From Hyphomicrobium sp. (GTDB taxonomy: Bacteria; Pseudomonadota; Alphaproteobacteria; Rhizobiales; Hyphomicrobiaceae): a stretch of DNA of 64,000 nt. Under the pieces are notes generated by a model. The model worked only from the letters and a program-made list of their open reading frames with translations, was not told the DNA's origin and ran no database searches. Of this stretch, positions 9,416 to 18,227 are shown one piece after another. The translations under genes were made by a program, and so were the position numbers. The stretch lies in NCBI GenBank assembly GCA_017512425.1, contig JAFWGI010000003.1, positions 89,627-153,626 of the forward strand, in the 5' to 3' direction. Every line of letters begins with the position of its first letter. The first letter of the stretch is position 1.

Positions 9416-10333
9416 ATGGCCCGCCACCTGATCGTACATCACACAACCGAGTATACGTATCGTGAGCCCGTCCATTTCGGGCAGCACCGCATGATGTTTC
9501 GACCGCGCGACAGTCACACCTTGCGATTGCTCGACACGAACCTGCGCATCTTCCCGGCGCCGGATCGTGTGCGGTGGATGTACGACACCTTCGGCAACTC
9601 GATTGCCTATGCCGATTTCGGCGACACGCAATCCGACACGCTGCGCTTCGAAAGTGAGATCGGCATTCTGCACTATGAAGCGCAGCAGCCCTCCGACAGC
9701 CTGCTCGACGCCGCTGGCGCATTTCCGTTCTGCTACATGCCGGATGAACAACCCGATCTTGAAGCCGTCATGACACCACAGCCGCATCCCGATCACGCGC
9801 GTGTCGTCGCATGGGCGAAGGATGTTGCCCAGCGGGCCAACGGCCAGACTCTCTCGGTGCTGAATGAGATGATGACGACGATCCGGCGCGACGTCGCTTA
9901 CCGGCTCCGCTCGACGATGGGAACGCAGCATCCCGCAGAAACGCTCCATCTCGGCACTGGCACCTGCCGCGATTTCGCGTGGCTGATGATCGAAGCGTTG
10001 CGGTCGCTCGGCTTCGCGGCCCGCTTCGTCAGCGGTTACATCTACAGTCCGTCACGGACGCGCCATCAAGGCGGCGGCGCAACCCACGCCTGGGTGCAAG
10101 TCTATCTGCCGGGGTGTGGCTGGGTCGAAATGGATCCGACAAATGGCATTTTCGGCAACCGCGACCTCATTCGCATCGCGGTTGCACGCCATCCTGGTCA
10201 GGCACGGCCGCTATCAGGCTCGTTCATCGGCAAGAGCAGCGCTTACCGCGGCATCAGCGTATCGGTCGCCGTCTCGAACGCCGAAACCGAACCGCAAGCG
10301 ATGTTCAACGCACCCTTTGCCAACGCGAGCTGA
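9416..10333 (+). CDS. Transglutaminase-like family protein (second copy, different subgroup)
   Basis: A 305-residue protein with the N-terminal beta domain that precedes bacterial transglutaminase cores (about 1-95). The core follows, with Cys in GTCRDFAW (about 183), His in ATHAWVQVY (about 223) and Asp in EMDPTNG (about 241). The ATG at 9416 is preceded by GAGGGG and starts just after the stop of the preceding gene; longer readings overlap that gene and are not needed. It differs strongly from its neighbour outside the catalytic motifs, so the pair is not a recent duplication. Ends seven bases before the convergent SYLF gene. Confidence 0.92.
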   Translation: MARHLIVHHTTEYTYREPVHFGQHRMMFRPRDSHTLRLLDTNLRIFPAPDRVRWMYDTFGNSIAYADFGDTQSDTLRFESEIGILHYEAQQPSDSLLDAAGAFPFCYMPDEQPDLEAVMTPQPHPDHARVVAWAKDVAQRANGQTLSVLNEMMTTIRRDVAYRLRSTMGTQHPAETLHLGTGTCRDFAWLMIEALRSLGFAARFVSGYIYSPSRTRHQGGGATHAWVQVYLPGCGWVEMDPTNGIFGNRDLIRIAVARHPGQARPLSGSFIGKSSAYRGISVSVAVSNAETEPQAMFNAPFANAS

Positions 10334-10339
10334 TTTCGC

Positions 10340-10888
10340 TCATCGCGAGATGCGCGAAATCTTCGAGCCTTCGAGTGTTAAATTGTACATCAATCCTTTC
10401 GGATCGAGGATGAAGCCGACGACAGGGCTTGTGATCTTGTTCGTGTCGATCGATCCGCCCGCACCGATCGTCACGATTGCAACCGAACCATCGACACCGA
10501 CTTTCCATCCGGCCGTCTTGCGGAACTGGGACAACGCCTGTTCGGTCATGAACATGATGATGACAGAACGCTCCTGTACGCCGAGCTGAAAACCGACGGA
10601 CGCCGAAACCGTATTGTAGTACGAGACAGTACCGCCGCGGACACGCAGCGCGCCCTCGCCGTATTCGCCGCCAATCCCCATGCCGGCCTTGACCACCGAC
10701 GGGAACACCAAAATGCCGATCGACTTGTCGGCAAGCTCACGGGCACCAGGAATTTTGTGAAAGAACTTGTCGAGGGTGGCGTTGACGCCAGCATCGATTT
10801 CGCCTGCCGAGGCGGCATAAGCAGATGATGTGACGCTGACAAACGCGAACGCCGCCACGATTGCAGCGGCAATTTTTTTCACCGACAT
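10340..10888 (-). CDS. Secreted SYLF-domain lipid-binding protein (Ysc84-like)
   Basis: A 182-residue protein with a cleavable signal peptide (cleavage likely after SSAYA, about residue 25) and a single SYLF/Ysc84 domain covering the rest. Typical family features are FPSVVKAG followed by GGEYGEGAL, a SYYNTVSASVGFQLG strand and a C-terminal DPKGLMYN. Family members bind phosphoinositides or other lipids; bacterial roles are not settled. It is convergent with the transglutaminase gene and has no obvious operon partner. Confidence 0.9.
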   Translation of the reverse strand: MSVKKIAAAIVAAFAFVSVTSSAYAASAGEIDAGVNATLDKFFHKIPGARELADKSIGILVFPSVVKAGMGIGGEYGEGALRVRGGTVSYYNTVSASVGFQLGVQERSVIIMFMTEQALSQFRKTAGWKVGVDGSVAIVTIGAGGSIDTNKITSPVVGFILDPKGLMYNLTLEGSKISRISR

Positions 10889-11021
10889 GATTGTTCCCCT
10901 TCAGCGCCAGCGCGCGGTTCATACGCACATACTCGCGATTCTTGGCAAAAAATGCGCTTGGGCCCACTTTTGTTCCCGATGACACGAGAATTTCGAGGCC
11001 GGAACCCGAGCTGCCGGGCGC

Positions 11022-11160
11022 ACGTTGGCATGGCAAAGAACGGCATTTTGATTATCGAGTTCGCCAACATCATCCGCCGCGACCAGGGTGCCGATACCGA
11101 CACAGCGATCCGCGATGCGGCCGAGACGCGCCTGCGTCCCGGCAGCCGGCATCATGAGCG
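11022..11160 (+). pseudogene. Fossil fragment of an RND efflux permease
   Basis: A short reading frame encodes VGMAKNGILIIEFANIIRR and then DTAIRDAAETRLRP. This is the conserved second-half motif of RND permeases; the intact pump in this window has LIAKNGILIVAFANE and then AINEAAKTRLRP. Immediately after RLRP the frame shifts, and GIMSAA in another frame resembles the expected ILMTTAA. No start, stop or flanking permease sequence remains. It is a decayed leftover of about 40 codons from a separate pump gene. Confidence 0.7.
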
Positions 11161-11176
11161 CCGCACGCGCTTCCAG

Positions 11177-11719
11177 TTAGTGATGATGCTCCCCCTTCGG
11201 CGCAGGCAGCAGCTTTAACAGCGGTGCCGGATATTCGAGATGGTCGCGGTGTTCCGGCTCTGCTGTTTCGCCCCAGCGCATTTCGCCCTGCTCGCATTGC
11301 TGCGTGACGGTGAATGCCAACTCTTGGTCCGCCGCAAGCTCGCCTGCGATGAACGCGCTCGCGACGAACTCGTCGTAGAAGTCATCCGGCAATGATCCGC
11401 CCGACCAGACGATGCGCTTGACGCCCTCTTTCAAAACCAAGCCGTGATAGAATTTGTACTCTTTCGCATAAGGCGCTTTTTCAGTCGTGATCTGCCAGCC
11501 CGCTTTCGGCATTGGCTTCACGGCGATGACGCCTTCTGGAAACTCGATGATCACTTTCACCGTCGGCGATCCCTTGCAGCCGTGCGTCACTTTGAAGACG
11601 GCCTTGTACGGCTTGCCGACTTCCGTTGCCGGCGTTTCGAGAACGACATGCGCTGCGCTTATCCCCGCTGAAAGGCCAAGGACGGCCAAAGCGCCGGCAA
11701 GAATTTTCACTGATGTCAT
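11177..11719 (-). CDS. YcnI-like DUF1775 protein, probable periplasmic copper-binding protein
   Basis: A 180-residue exported protein with a signal peptide ending near SAAHA, which leaves a His at or near the mature N-terminus (HVVLE). That residue is the copper ligand in the YcnI family. The Ig-like DUF1775 domain fills the middle, with conserved YKAVFKVTHGC and PKAGW. The tail ends in GEHHH. The start at 11719 is preferred over 11770 because it begins exactly at the signal peptide. It is the last gene of a four-gene copper-related cluster and lies four bases after the preceding stop. Confidence 0.9.
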   Translation of the reverse strand: MTSVKILAGALAVLGLSAGISAAHVVLETPATEVGKPYKAVFKVTHGCKGSPTVKVIIEFPEGVIAVKPMPKAGWQITTEKAPYAKEYKFYHGLVLKEGVKRIVWSGGSLPDDFYDEFVASAFIAGELAADQELAFTVTQQCEQGEMRWGETAEPEHRDHLEYPAPLLKLLPAPKGEHHH

Positions 11720-11723
11720 GGGT

Positions 11724-12173
11724 TCACTCTTTCGTCTCATGATGATGGTCATGCGAAGCATGACCGTCATCGGTTACAGGGACGCTGCCTTCGAACAGCG
11801 AGAACTTGGCGGCGTCGGCAGCCGGCATGGCCGTTTCTGCCGACGCAATTTTCGCAGAAAGGGAGTTGGCGACGGTGTCGGGAACGCCGGCGGCACGCAG
11901 CCCCTCAGCAGAGCGAATGCCGTCGCCGCTGCAAAGAACGACGCGCCATGCTTCACTCTTTTTCAGCAACGCGCGTCCACCACGTTCCCCCTGGATCCAT
12001 CCGGCGACCGCATACCCGCTGTCAATCGAAACCGGCGTGACTTGGATGATCGCGTCAGGCTTCTCCCAGGTGTGCTTGATGACGTGCACGATCTCAGCGG
12101 CATCATCGGCCGCCGCCGCCGTCGGCGCTAGAAGCGCAAACGCCAGCGCAATCGCGTGCCGCGCCTTCACCAC
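11724..12173 (-). CDS. Copper uptake system-associated protein
   Basis: A 149-residue exported protein with signal peptide cleavage likely after APTAAAA (about residue 21). The middle carries AGWIQGERGGRALLKK and WRVVLCSGD, a pattern I recall for small proteins annotated as copper uptake system-associated. The C-terminus is histidine-rich (HASHDHHHETKE), fitting metal binding. The start overlaps the end of the TonB receptor gene by seven bases, so the two are translationally coupled. Exact biochemical role is unknown. Confidence 0.8.
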   Translation of the reverse strand: MVKARHAIALAFALLAPTAAAADDAAEIVHVIKHTWEKPDAIIQVTPVSIDSGYAVAGWIQGERGGRALLKKSEAWRVVLCSGDGIRSAEGLRAAGVPDTVANSLSAKIASAETAMPAADAAKFSLFEGSVPVTDDGHASHDHHHETKE

Positions 12174-14476
12174 TTCACCTGCATGCCGGCGTAGAACGCA
12201 CGGCCTGTCCCCGGCTCGAACAACGCATCCGCAGCCGTCGCCGAACCGCGCACCGCGTGCGATGAGATGTACGCTTCGTCCGTCAGGTTGCGCGCTTCGA
12301 CGTACGCCGATACAGGGCCGCCGTTATCGAAACCAAGTTTTGCGCCAAGGAGCGCATAGCTGTCGGATTTCAGCGTGTTGGCGTTGTCGACCGTCGACGC
12401 GACCGGCACCCATTCGACGTTCGGTCCGCCGTAAAATCCTGATGGATGCTTATAGAGCAGTTCGGCACGAACGTAGTGGGGCGGCGCGCCCGGCAGATCA
12501 TTGTCGCCCCAGACGGCATCGTTATCGAAGAAGAAGTCGTTGTAGGTGTATGCCGCATTCACCCACAATTCGTCGGGCCGGCCGCCATCGACAAACAGCG
12601 CTCTCGCGACCGCCGCGCCAAGACCCACTTCAACGCCTTGATGCACGGTGCTGTCGGCATTGACAATGTCGCATGTGCCCGGAATGACCGTGAAGCACTG
12701 CAACTCGTTGTCGATGTTCGCGCGGTAGATCGCGAAGTCCCAGTGGTAATTTTCCGTCTGGCCGCGCGTGCCGATTTCAAACGTCGTCGCCCGCTGGGCG
12801 CGCAGCGTTGTGAAATCGACAAACCCACCAAACTCTTCACCGAGGCTCGGCACCTCAGCGCTGCGCGAAACATTCGCGAACACCTGCGAAGCAGGCGTCA
12901 CATCCCAGACGAAGCCAACTTTTGGACTCCAGATATCAAATGCGCTTCCTCGCTTGGCTGCTCCAAAGAGCTTGTCTTCGACCTCGCGCGTGGCGTGCAA
13001 GAACTGCACGCCGGTTACGAGCGCGACATCATCGGTTACGAAAAAGCTGTTCTCGGCATAGACGGAGGTATTCTTCGACGTGTCCTCAGAGTGATTGAAC
13101 TGGAAGCCTTTGGTGGCGTTTCCGGGGTTTGTGAACATCTTGTTGTCGGTCACGCCGTTGTGCACGTTCACGCCGGCCAGGAAGCGGTTTTTGTGGCCCG
13201 CAATCCGCCGCTCATCGGTCACACGCGCGAAGCCGCCGTAGCCGGTCGTCTCCCAATCGATGTAAATCGCGATCGGATGGTCGGTGATGATCTCGTTATA
13301 AAACGCACCGAACTCGACCGTCGTGCCCGGCGCAATGCGAACGCTGGTTTTGTTGGCGAGCCGGTAGGCTTGAACGTTGAGCTGCCAATTCTGGAAAATG
13401 TTGACGGCAGCCGCTTTCTTTGGGTCGTTGAGTGCCTGATCGCGCGACACCTGCCCGGGCAGCTCCTGCTTGACGTCGGTTGCATTCAAGTAAAACCGTG
13501 TCTCGGCATTTTCCGACAACCGGTAACCGACGTTGAGCGATCCACGCACGCTTTCATATTCGCTATGCTCGCGGAAGCCGTCGCTTTCGAGCCATGTCCC
13601 GGTGATGAAGTAATCGGCTGCACCCGCGACGCCGCCCGAACTTGCGGCGAGCTTTTGGAAGCCGAAACTGCCGACGTCGACGCGCGCGCCGAACCGATCG
13701 GCATCATAGCCGGTCGGCAGGACGAAATTGACGGCGCCGCCAAGCGCATTGGCGCCGAAACGCAGGGCGTTCGCGCCTTTGTAAACTTCGATATAGCGGT
13801 AGGCGGTCGGATCTATTTGAGCGAAGGCGTTGTTGTAACCGTCCGCCGTGCTGATCGGGACGCCGTCGGCGTAGAATTGCACCGAGCGCGAATGATAGTT
13901 GCGCGACAGGCCCGACCCGCGGATCGAGAACTTGGAGTCCTCACCGAACTTCGGCTGCACCCAGACGCCCGGCACATAGTCGAGCGCGTCCTTGATCGTG
14001 ACCGACGGCGTCGCCTTCTTGTACTGCTCGGCGTCGACGACCTCGACCGCGCCCGGCGTGCGTTCGATTTCGACGCGCGCTTCGGCCGTCGTCGGCACAG
14101 TCAAACTGCCCGCGCGGCTCCCGACGGCTGGCGCTGCTGACGCGCCGGTCCCCGCGCTCGCATGAGCTTCGGCTGCGCTGTCGGCCGCGACGGGCGAAGG
14201 CGCAGGATTAGCCGCAACTTTCTTCTTCGGTTTTGACGGCTTTGGCGCAGCGCTGTCCGCGACGTCACGCGCGGATTTTTGCGCGGCCGGTACCGTCGCC
14301 GGCTTGGGTTCGTTTTCTTGAATAACTTTGACTTCGGGCAGAGCGCTTGCAGCCGGTTCAGTGGCAGGCGGCGCGTCTTGCGCGGACGCGCTCATAGCGA
14401 ACAGTGCGAGGGCTGCGATAGAAATTCCGGTTGCGGCTGCGATCGGCAGCGCGTTGCGGCGAAACGTCGATGACAT
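12167..14476 (-). CDS. TonB-dependent outer-membrane receptor, probably for copper or a copper complex
   Basis: A 769-residue receptor. It has a signal peptide (about 1-32), a TonB-box-like stretch (PEVKVIQEN, about 47-55) and a long proline/lysine/alanine-rich linker (about 60-120). The plug domain follows (about 130-240, with SIRGSGLSRN), then a 22-strand-type barrel ending in an aromatic C-terminal strand (FYAGMQVKW). The proline-rich linker between TonB box and plug is unusually long. Specificity is inferred from the neighbours (DUF2946, copper-uptake-associated and YcnI proteins); an iron-siderophore role cannot be excluded from the protein alone. Confidence 0.9.
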   Translation of the reverse strand: MSSTFRRNALPIAAATGISIAALALFAMSASAQDAPPATEPAASALPEVKVIQENEPKPATVPAAQKSARDVADSAAPKPSKPKKKVAANPAPSPVAADSAAEAHASAGTGASAAPAVGSRAGSLTVPTTAEARVEIERTPGAVEVVDAEQYKKATPSVTIKDALDYVPGVWVQPKFGEDSKFSIRGSGLSRNYHSRSVQFYADGVPISTADGYNNAFAQIDPTAYRYIEVYKGANALRFGANALGGAVNFVLPTGYDADRFGARVDVGSFGFQKLAASSGGVAGAADYFITGTWLESDGFREHSEYESVRGSLNVGYRLSENAETRFYLNATDVKQELPGQVSRDQALNDPKKAAAVNIFQNWQLNVQAYRLANKTSVRIAPGTTVEFGAFYNEIITDHPIAIYIDWETTGYGGFARVTDERRIAGHKNRFLAGVNVHNGVTDNKMFTNPGNATKGFQFNHSEDTSKNTSVYAENSFFVTDDVALVTGVQFLHATREVEDKLFGAAKRGSAFDIWSPKVGFVWDVTPASQVFANVSRSAEVPSLGEEFGGFVDFTTLRAQRATTFEIGTRGQTENYHWDFAIYRANIDNELQCFTVIPGTCDIVNADSTVHQGVEVGLGAAVARALFVDGGRPDELWVNAAYTYNDFFFDNDAVWGDNDLPGAPPHYVRAELLYKHPSGFYGGPNVEWVPVASTVDNANTLKSDSYALLGAKLGFDNGGPVSAYVEARNLTDEAYISSHAVRGSATAADALFEPGTGRAFYAGMQVKW

Positions 14477-14507
14477 TGCTTTGAACTCTTGAGATGAGCC
14501 AGGACTT

Positions 14508-14527
14508 CGGGCGCAACTCCGCGCCCG
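14508..14527. other. GC-rich hairpin between DUF2946 and TonB receptor genes
   Basis: Perfect 7-bp arms CGGGCGC / GCGCCCG with a six-base loop lie in the 66-bp gap between two same-strand genes. No T-run follows, so it is not an intrinsic terminator. It could stabilise or process the transcript and adjust receptor expression relative to the first gene. Confidence 0.4.
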
Positions 14528-14542
14528 TGCGATGGAACGTAC

Positions 14543-14965
14543 TCAGGAGAACTGTGGTGGTCCGCGCGAACCCAAGACCGGCCCGGCGCGGGCGGGCGGC
14601 AATGTGACGTCATCAGATACAAATGTTGCCGCGACATCAAATTGCGGCGCGGACAAATACGGCGTGTCGATCAACGCGATTGCAACACCGGCAATCCCGG
14701 CAAAAGCACATGGTTCATCGTGATGCGGCGCCTTCTGATCCGACGACGGGTCGCCCGCAATGAGCTGACCGTCGGCGTCCAGCGTCACCTGCTTCGAGCC
14801 GCTCGCCGTACAGATAACGACCTTGAATTCACCGTTTGCGGCGGCGCCGAAGTCCGGCATGAAGCCGACCGGAATGAGCGCGCGCAGGACGACGGCTGCC
14901 AGAAGCAGGCGGATCATCCACCCCTTCACGGCGCAGTCGCCACGGCTCAAAATCCGCGTGGTCAT
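14543..14965 (-). CDS. DUF2946 family protein
   Basis: A 140-residue protein with an N-terminal membrane or signal segment (about 17-33). Family landmarks are LRALIPVGFMPD, then VVICTASG, a DADGQ stretch and HHDEPCAFAG. The cysteines and the HHDEPC motif suggest metal coordination. DUF2946 genes commonly sit beside TonB receptors and copper proteins, which matches this cluster. The start at 14965 is chosen because GGGGA lies just upstream and the extension to 15091 is low-complexity. It is the first gene of the copper-related cluster. Confidence 0.83.
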   Translation of the reverse strand: MTTRILSRGDCAVKGWMIRLLLAAVVLRALIPVGFMPDFGAAANGEFKVVICTASGSKQVTLDADGQLIAGDPSSDQKAPHHDEPCAFAGIAGVAIALIDTPYLSAPQFDVAATFVSDDVTLPPARAGPVLGSRGPPQFS

Positions 14966-15164
14966 CACGTCCCCAATGCACCCGCTCAACCGCTGCCCGA
15001 TCGTTTGGCGCGGCGCAGGCCCCGCAAGGCTCATAGCGTGTGAAGACCCGGTTTGCAAACGCGGGCCGCCGCCAGCGGCACCTCGGCGCACCGGATGACC
15101 TCGCCGCCCTCGCCGTTTGGCAACAGAAAACGCGGCTCAGGATAGAATATCAGAGCGCGACTGC

Positions 15165-16874
15165 TTAATGCGCCGTCGCGCCGGACGCCCCAATACCCGT
15201 TTCCGAACGGACGTATTGATCGAGGAACGCCGCCCGCTCTCTGTCGCCACGCGCGCTACGGTCGAGCGTCGAGAACAGCCAGATGCCGAGGAACGCAATC
15301 GACATCGAAAACAGCGCGGGATTGTCATACGGGAAAAGCGCCGATCCCTTTTCGTGGCCGAGCGTCAGTTCCCATACCGAGGGGCTGAGGATCACCATGA
15401 CGGTCGCGCTCAGCAATCCCAGGAACCCGCCAATCAGCGCACCCCACGTCGTCGTGCCTTTCCAGAAGATGCTCATTGCCAGAACCGGGAAGTTGCAGCT
15501 TGCAGCAATGGCAAACGCGAGGCCGACCATGAACGCCACGTTCTGCTTCTCGAAAATGTAGCCGAGGAAAATTGCAATAAGACCGATCACGACGGCGGCT
15601 ATGCGCGAGATGCGGACCTCATTGCCGTCGCTGGCGCGCCCTTTGGCGATCACCGACGCATAGAGATCGTGGCTGATCGCCGTTGCGCCCGCGAGCGTCA
15701 GTCCGGCGACAACCGCAAGGATCGTCGCAAACGCGACCGCCGAAATGAACCCAAGGAACAGCGATCCGCCAACAGCCTGAGACAAGTGCACGGCCGACAT
15801 ATTGCCGGTCCCGATCATGTCGGCAGGTGAGAAGCTGCCGTTGGCGGCGGCGACGGCACCAGCCTTGAAGTAGGCCGGGTCCTGCAACAGCAACGTGATC
15901 GCGCCGAAACCGATAATGAACGTCAGAATGTAGAAATAGCCGATGAAACCGGTTGCATAGAACACGGATTTGCGCGCGGCCTTGGCATCGGACACGGTGA
16001 AGAATCGCATCAGGATGTGCGGCAGACCGGCGGTACCGAACATCAGCGCAAGTCCGAGCGAAATCATCGAAATCGGGTCTTTAACGAGCGCGCCCGGCCC
16101 CATGATGGCGCTGGCTTGCGGATGAATTTCGACGGCCTTCTGGAACATCGCTTCCGGCGAGAAATTAAACTTCGCCAGCACCATCAGCGCCATGAAGCTC
16201 GCGCCGCCAAGCAGCAGGCACGCCTTGATGATTTGCACCCACGTCGTCGCCACCATGCCGCCGAAAGCGACGTAGACGATCATCAACAGACCGACGATGA
16301 CGACCGCGTAGAGATAGTCCATGCCGAACAGCGTCTGGATGAGCTTGCCCGCGCCGACCATCTGCGCGATCAGGTAAAACGCGACGACCACCAGAGTTCC
16401 AATGGCGGACAAGACGCGGATCGGCGTCGGCGCAAGGCGGAATGCGGCGACGTCGGCAAAGGTATACTTGCCGAGATTGCGTAAGCGCTCGGCGATCAGG
16501 AACAGCACGATCGGCCAGCCGACGAGCCAACCGACCGAATAGATCAAGCCATCATAGCCGTTCGCGAAGACGAGGCCCGAGATGCCGAGAAACGACGCCG
16601 CCGACATATAGTCGCCCGCAATCGCAAGGCCATTCTGGAAACCGGTGATGCCGCCGCCCGCCGTGTAGAAATCCGACGCAGATTTCGTGCGGCCCGCAGC
16701 CCATTTGGTAATGCCGAGCGTCGCGACGACGAACAGCAGAAACATCGCAATTGCTTCGATGTTCAAATCCGACTTGCCGCTGACTTCGATGTTCGCGGCG
16801 AGCGCTTGCCCGGCCATCATAATCGTGACGCCAGCAAGCACCCACGGCGCGGCGCGCTTCAGAGACTGGAGCAT
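15165..16874 (-). CDS. actP: Cation/acetate symporter (solute:sodium symporter family)
   Basis: Sodium-coupled uptake of acetate and related short monocarboxylates across the inner membrane. The 569-residue protein has an N-terminal signal-like segment and about 13 hydrophobic helices. Conserved stretches include [29 protein letters not shown] and [13 protein letters not shown] of the ActP branch. The ATG at 16874 shares one base with the TGA of the upstream DUF485 gene (TGATG), so translation is coupled; a GTG one codon earlier is the alternative. The DUF485-ActP pair is the standard arrangement. Confidence 0.95.
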   Translation of the reverse strand: MLQSLKRAAPWVLAGVTIMMAGQALAANIEVSGKSDLNIEAIAMFLLFVVATLGITKWAAGRTKSASDFYTAGGGITGFQNGLAIAGDYMSAASFLGISGLVFANGYDGLIYSVGWLVGWPIVLFLIAERLRNLGKYTFADVAAFRLAPTPIRVLSAIGTLVVVAFYLIAQMVGAGKLIQTLFGMDYLYAVVIVGLLMIVYVAFGGMVATTWVQIIKACLLLGGASFMALMVLAKFNFSPEAMFQKAVEIHPQASAIMGPGALVKDPISMISLGLALMFGTAGLPHILMRFFTVSDAKAARKSVFYATGFIGYFYILTFIIGFGAITLLLQDPAYFKAGAVAAANGSFSPADMIGTGNMSAVHLSQAVGGSLFLGFISAVAFATILAVVAGLTLAGATAISHDLYASVIAKGRASDGNEVRISRIAAVVIGLIAIFLGYIFEKQNVAFMVGLAFAIAASCNFPVLAMSIFWKGTTTWGALIGGFLGLLSATVMVILSPSVWELTLGHEKGSALFPYDNPALFSMSIAFLGIWLFSTLDRSARGDRERAAFLDQYVRSETGIGASGATAH

Positions 16875-17191
16875 CACTTGCCGGCCCTTTCGATGATCTC
16901 GTGCGTCATGTCATCAAAAGTTGTATTGGCGCGCGCCACATAGAGGCCGGTCAGCACGAACGCCGCCAGGATGACGCCGATGCCGACCGGAATACCGACG
17001 GTCATCACGCCGCCGAACAGCGACTGAGCGAAAATTTCCTTATGGAATGCGACCGTCAGCACGAAGCCGAAATAGATCGCGATCATCAGCGCCGTCAGCG
17101 TCCACGCGAGGCGCGACCGTTTACGGACAAGCTCATGGAACTGCGGATCGTGCTTGACGCGCTCGACAAGCGCGCCCTGGTCCATCGCCAT
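16874..17191 (-). CDS. DUF485 membrane protein (YjcH-like), partner of ActP
   Basis: A 105-residue protein with two membrane helices (about 29-50 and 62-87) and the family pattern [16 protein letters not shown] in the N-terminal region. YjcH-type proteins are encoded directly before acetate permease genes. Their exact role is unproven but they are assumed to assist ActP. The stop overlaps the start of actP by one base. Confidence 0.93.
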   Translation of the reverse strand: MAMDQGALVERVKHDPQFHELVRKRSRLAWTLTALMIAIYFGFVLTVAFHKEIFAQSLFGGVMTVGIPVGIGVILAAFVLTGLYVARANTTFDDMTHEIIERAGK

Positions 17192-17292
17192 CGTGTGCGT
17201 CCCCCATTGACCGTATTCTTATTTGTGTCCGGCGCTGCGCTGCAAAGCGGCAAGACGCAGAATACAGGCTTTTGGGCGGCTGTGAATTTCAA

Positions 17293-17308
17293 ACTGACGT
17301 GCGTCAGT
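17293..17308. promoter_or_regulatory. Operator-like dyad upstream of the DUF485-actP operon
   Basis: ACTGACGTGCGTCAGT has perfect 7-bp arms around a TG centre. It sits about 100 bp upstream of the DUF485 start, in the short gap after the SafE-like gene. The spacing is too tight for a good RNA hairpin, so a protein-binding site is more likely. The regulator is unknown. Confidence 0.35.
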
Positions 17309-17329
17309 GGAGAAGCGCTGCGGTGGCGA

Positions 17330-18043
17330 TCACGGCGTCATGCAGAATATAGTACTGAAGTTCAAGGAAGCTGCGAGCGACGGCGTATAGAGCGATGCGA
17401 ACCCTGCGGCCGCGATTGCAAGCCCGCACGCCGTTTGCGCGGCGGCGCGCGATGCGAGCGCCCGCAATTTCAAGAGGCCATATCCGGTCGCGGCGAGCGC
17501 CGGAACAGTTCCCAACCCGAAGCCCGTCATAAAAACAGCGCCGTTCAACGCCGAGCCCGTCAGCATCGCTGTGAATACGGCGCCGTAAACCATTGGGCAG
17601 GCATTGGCACCCCAACTCAGGCCGAGCGCAAACGGTGCGATGCGCGGCCAGCGACGCAAATGCGCGACCGAACGCTCGATCGCGTTTGAGACAACGCTCG
17701 CCGAGCGCTCGAATACCGGGAGCCGTGGCAGCAGACCTGCCATAGCCAGACCCATCGCCATCAGCGCGACGGCCGCCGCCCATTGCAGCGCGCGGAATTT
17801 CGCAGCGATGTCCGGCGTGATCAGCGATGAGCCGATCGCGGCGCCGACGGCACCGAGGCTCGCATAAAGGGCAATGCGGCCGGCGTGCAGCATCACGATA
17901 TTCGTATACCGCTGACGGCCATTGCCGGGTTGCAACATCATCAGCGCCGCGCCGCAGACGCCCGAGCACATTGCACCGCAATGCAGCGCGCTAGCCAATC
18001 CCATCGCGCCGCCCGCCAGCAGTGCTGCGCTCACGCTAGCCAT
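17330..18043 (-). CDS. TauE/SafE-like membrane protein linked to cbb3 oxidase assembly
   Basis: A 237-residue protein with about six hydrophobic helices in two repeats. The first helix carries the metal-thiol motif HCGAMCSGVCG (about residues 20-30), typical of SafE-like proteins found beside ccoGHIS and other copper-handling genes. That motif argues for handling copper or thiols rather than exporting sulfite. The ATG at 18043 overlaps the end of ccoS by eight bases; a longer reading to 18136 would overlap most of ccoS and is not used. Confidence 0.82.
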   Translation of the reverse strand: MASVSAALLAGGAMGLASALHCGAMCSGVCGAALMMLQPGNGRQRYTNIVMLHAGRIALYASLGAVGAAIGSSLITPDIAAKFRALQWAAAVALMAMGLAMAGLLPRLPVFERSASVVSNAIERSVAHLRRWPRIAPFALGLSWGANACPMVYGAVFTAMLTGSALNGAVFMTGFGLGTVPALAATGYGLLKLRALASRAAAQTACGLAIAAAGFASLYTPSLAASLNFSTIFCMTP

Positions 18044-18227
18044 GCGAACGGCCACCGTTTTCAGGGCTTTCCTTAGGAGATGGCGGCGCGATATCGTCGT
18101 CGAGGATCCGCCAGCCCGCGCCTTCGAGGTCTTCAAACTGGCCGTTGCGGAGCGCCCAGAAGAAGGCGGAAAGCATCACGACACCAAGCGCGAGTGCGGC
18201 CGGCAGCATCCATGCAAGCACCGTCAT
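18036..18227 (-). CDS. ccoS: Cytochrome cbb3 oxidase maturation protein CcoS
   Basis: A 63-residue protein with one membrane helix followed by the CcoS signature FFWALRNGQFEDLEG and a short acidic, proline-containing tail. CcoS is needed for correct cofactor insertion into cbb3 oxidase. The start overlaps the ccoI stop by four bases (ATGA), and the downstream SafE-like gene overlaps its own end. Confidence 0.95.
   Translation of the reverse strand: MTVLAWMLPAALALGVVMLSAFFWALRNGQFEDLEGAGWRILDDDIAPPSPKESPENGGRSHG

Noticed and set aside
12446..14140. A 564-codon open frame opposite the TonB receptor
   Set aside because: Shadow of the receptor gene; no signal peptide, domain or ribosome site.
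14966..15164. Possible cobalamin or metal riboswitch upstream of the DUF2946 gene
   Set aside because: I searched by eye for conserved riboswitch core motifs and found none on either strand.
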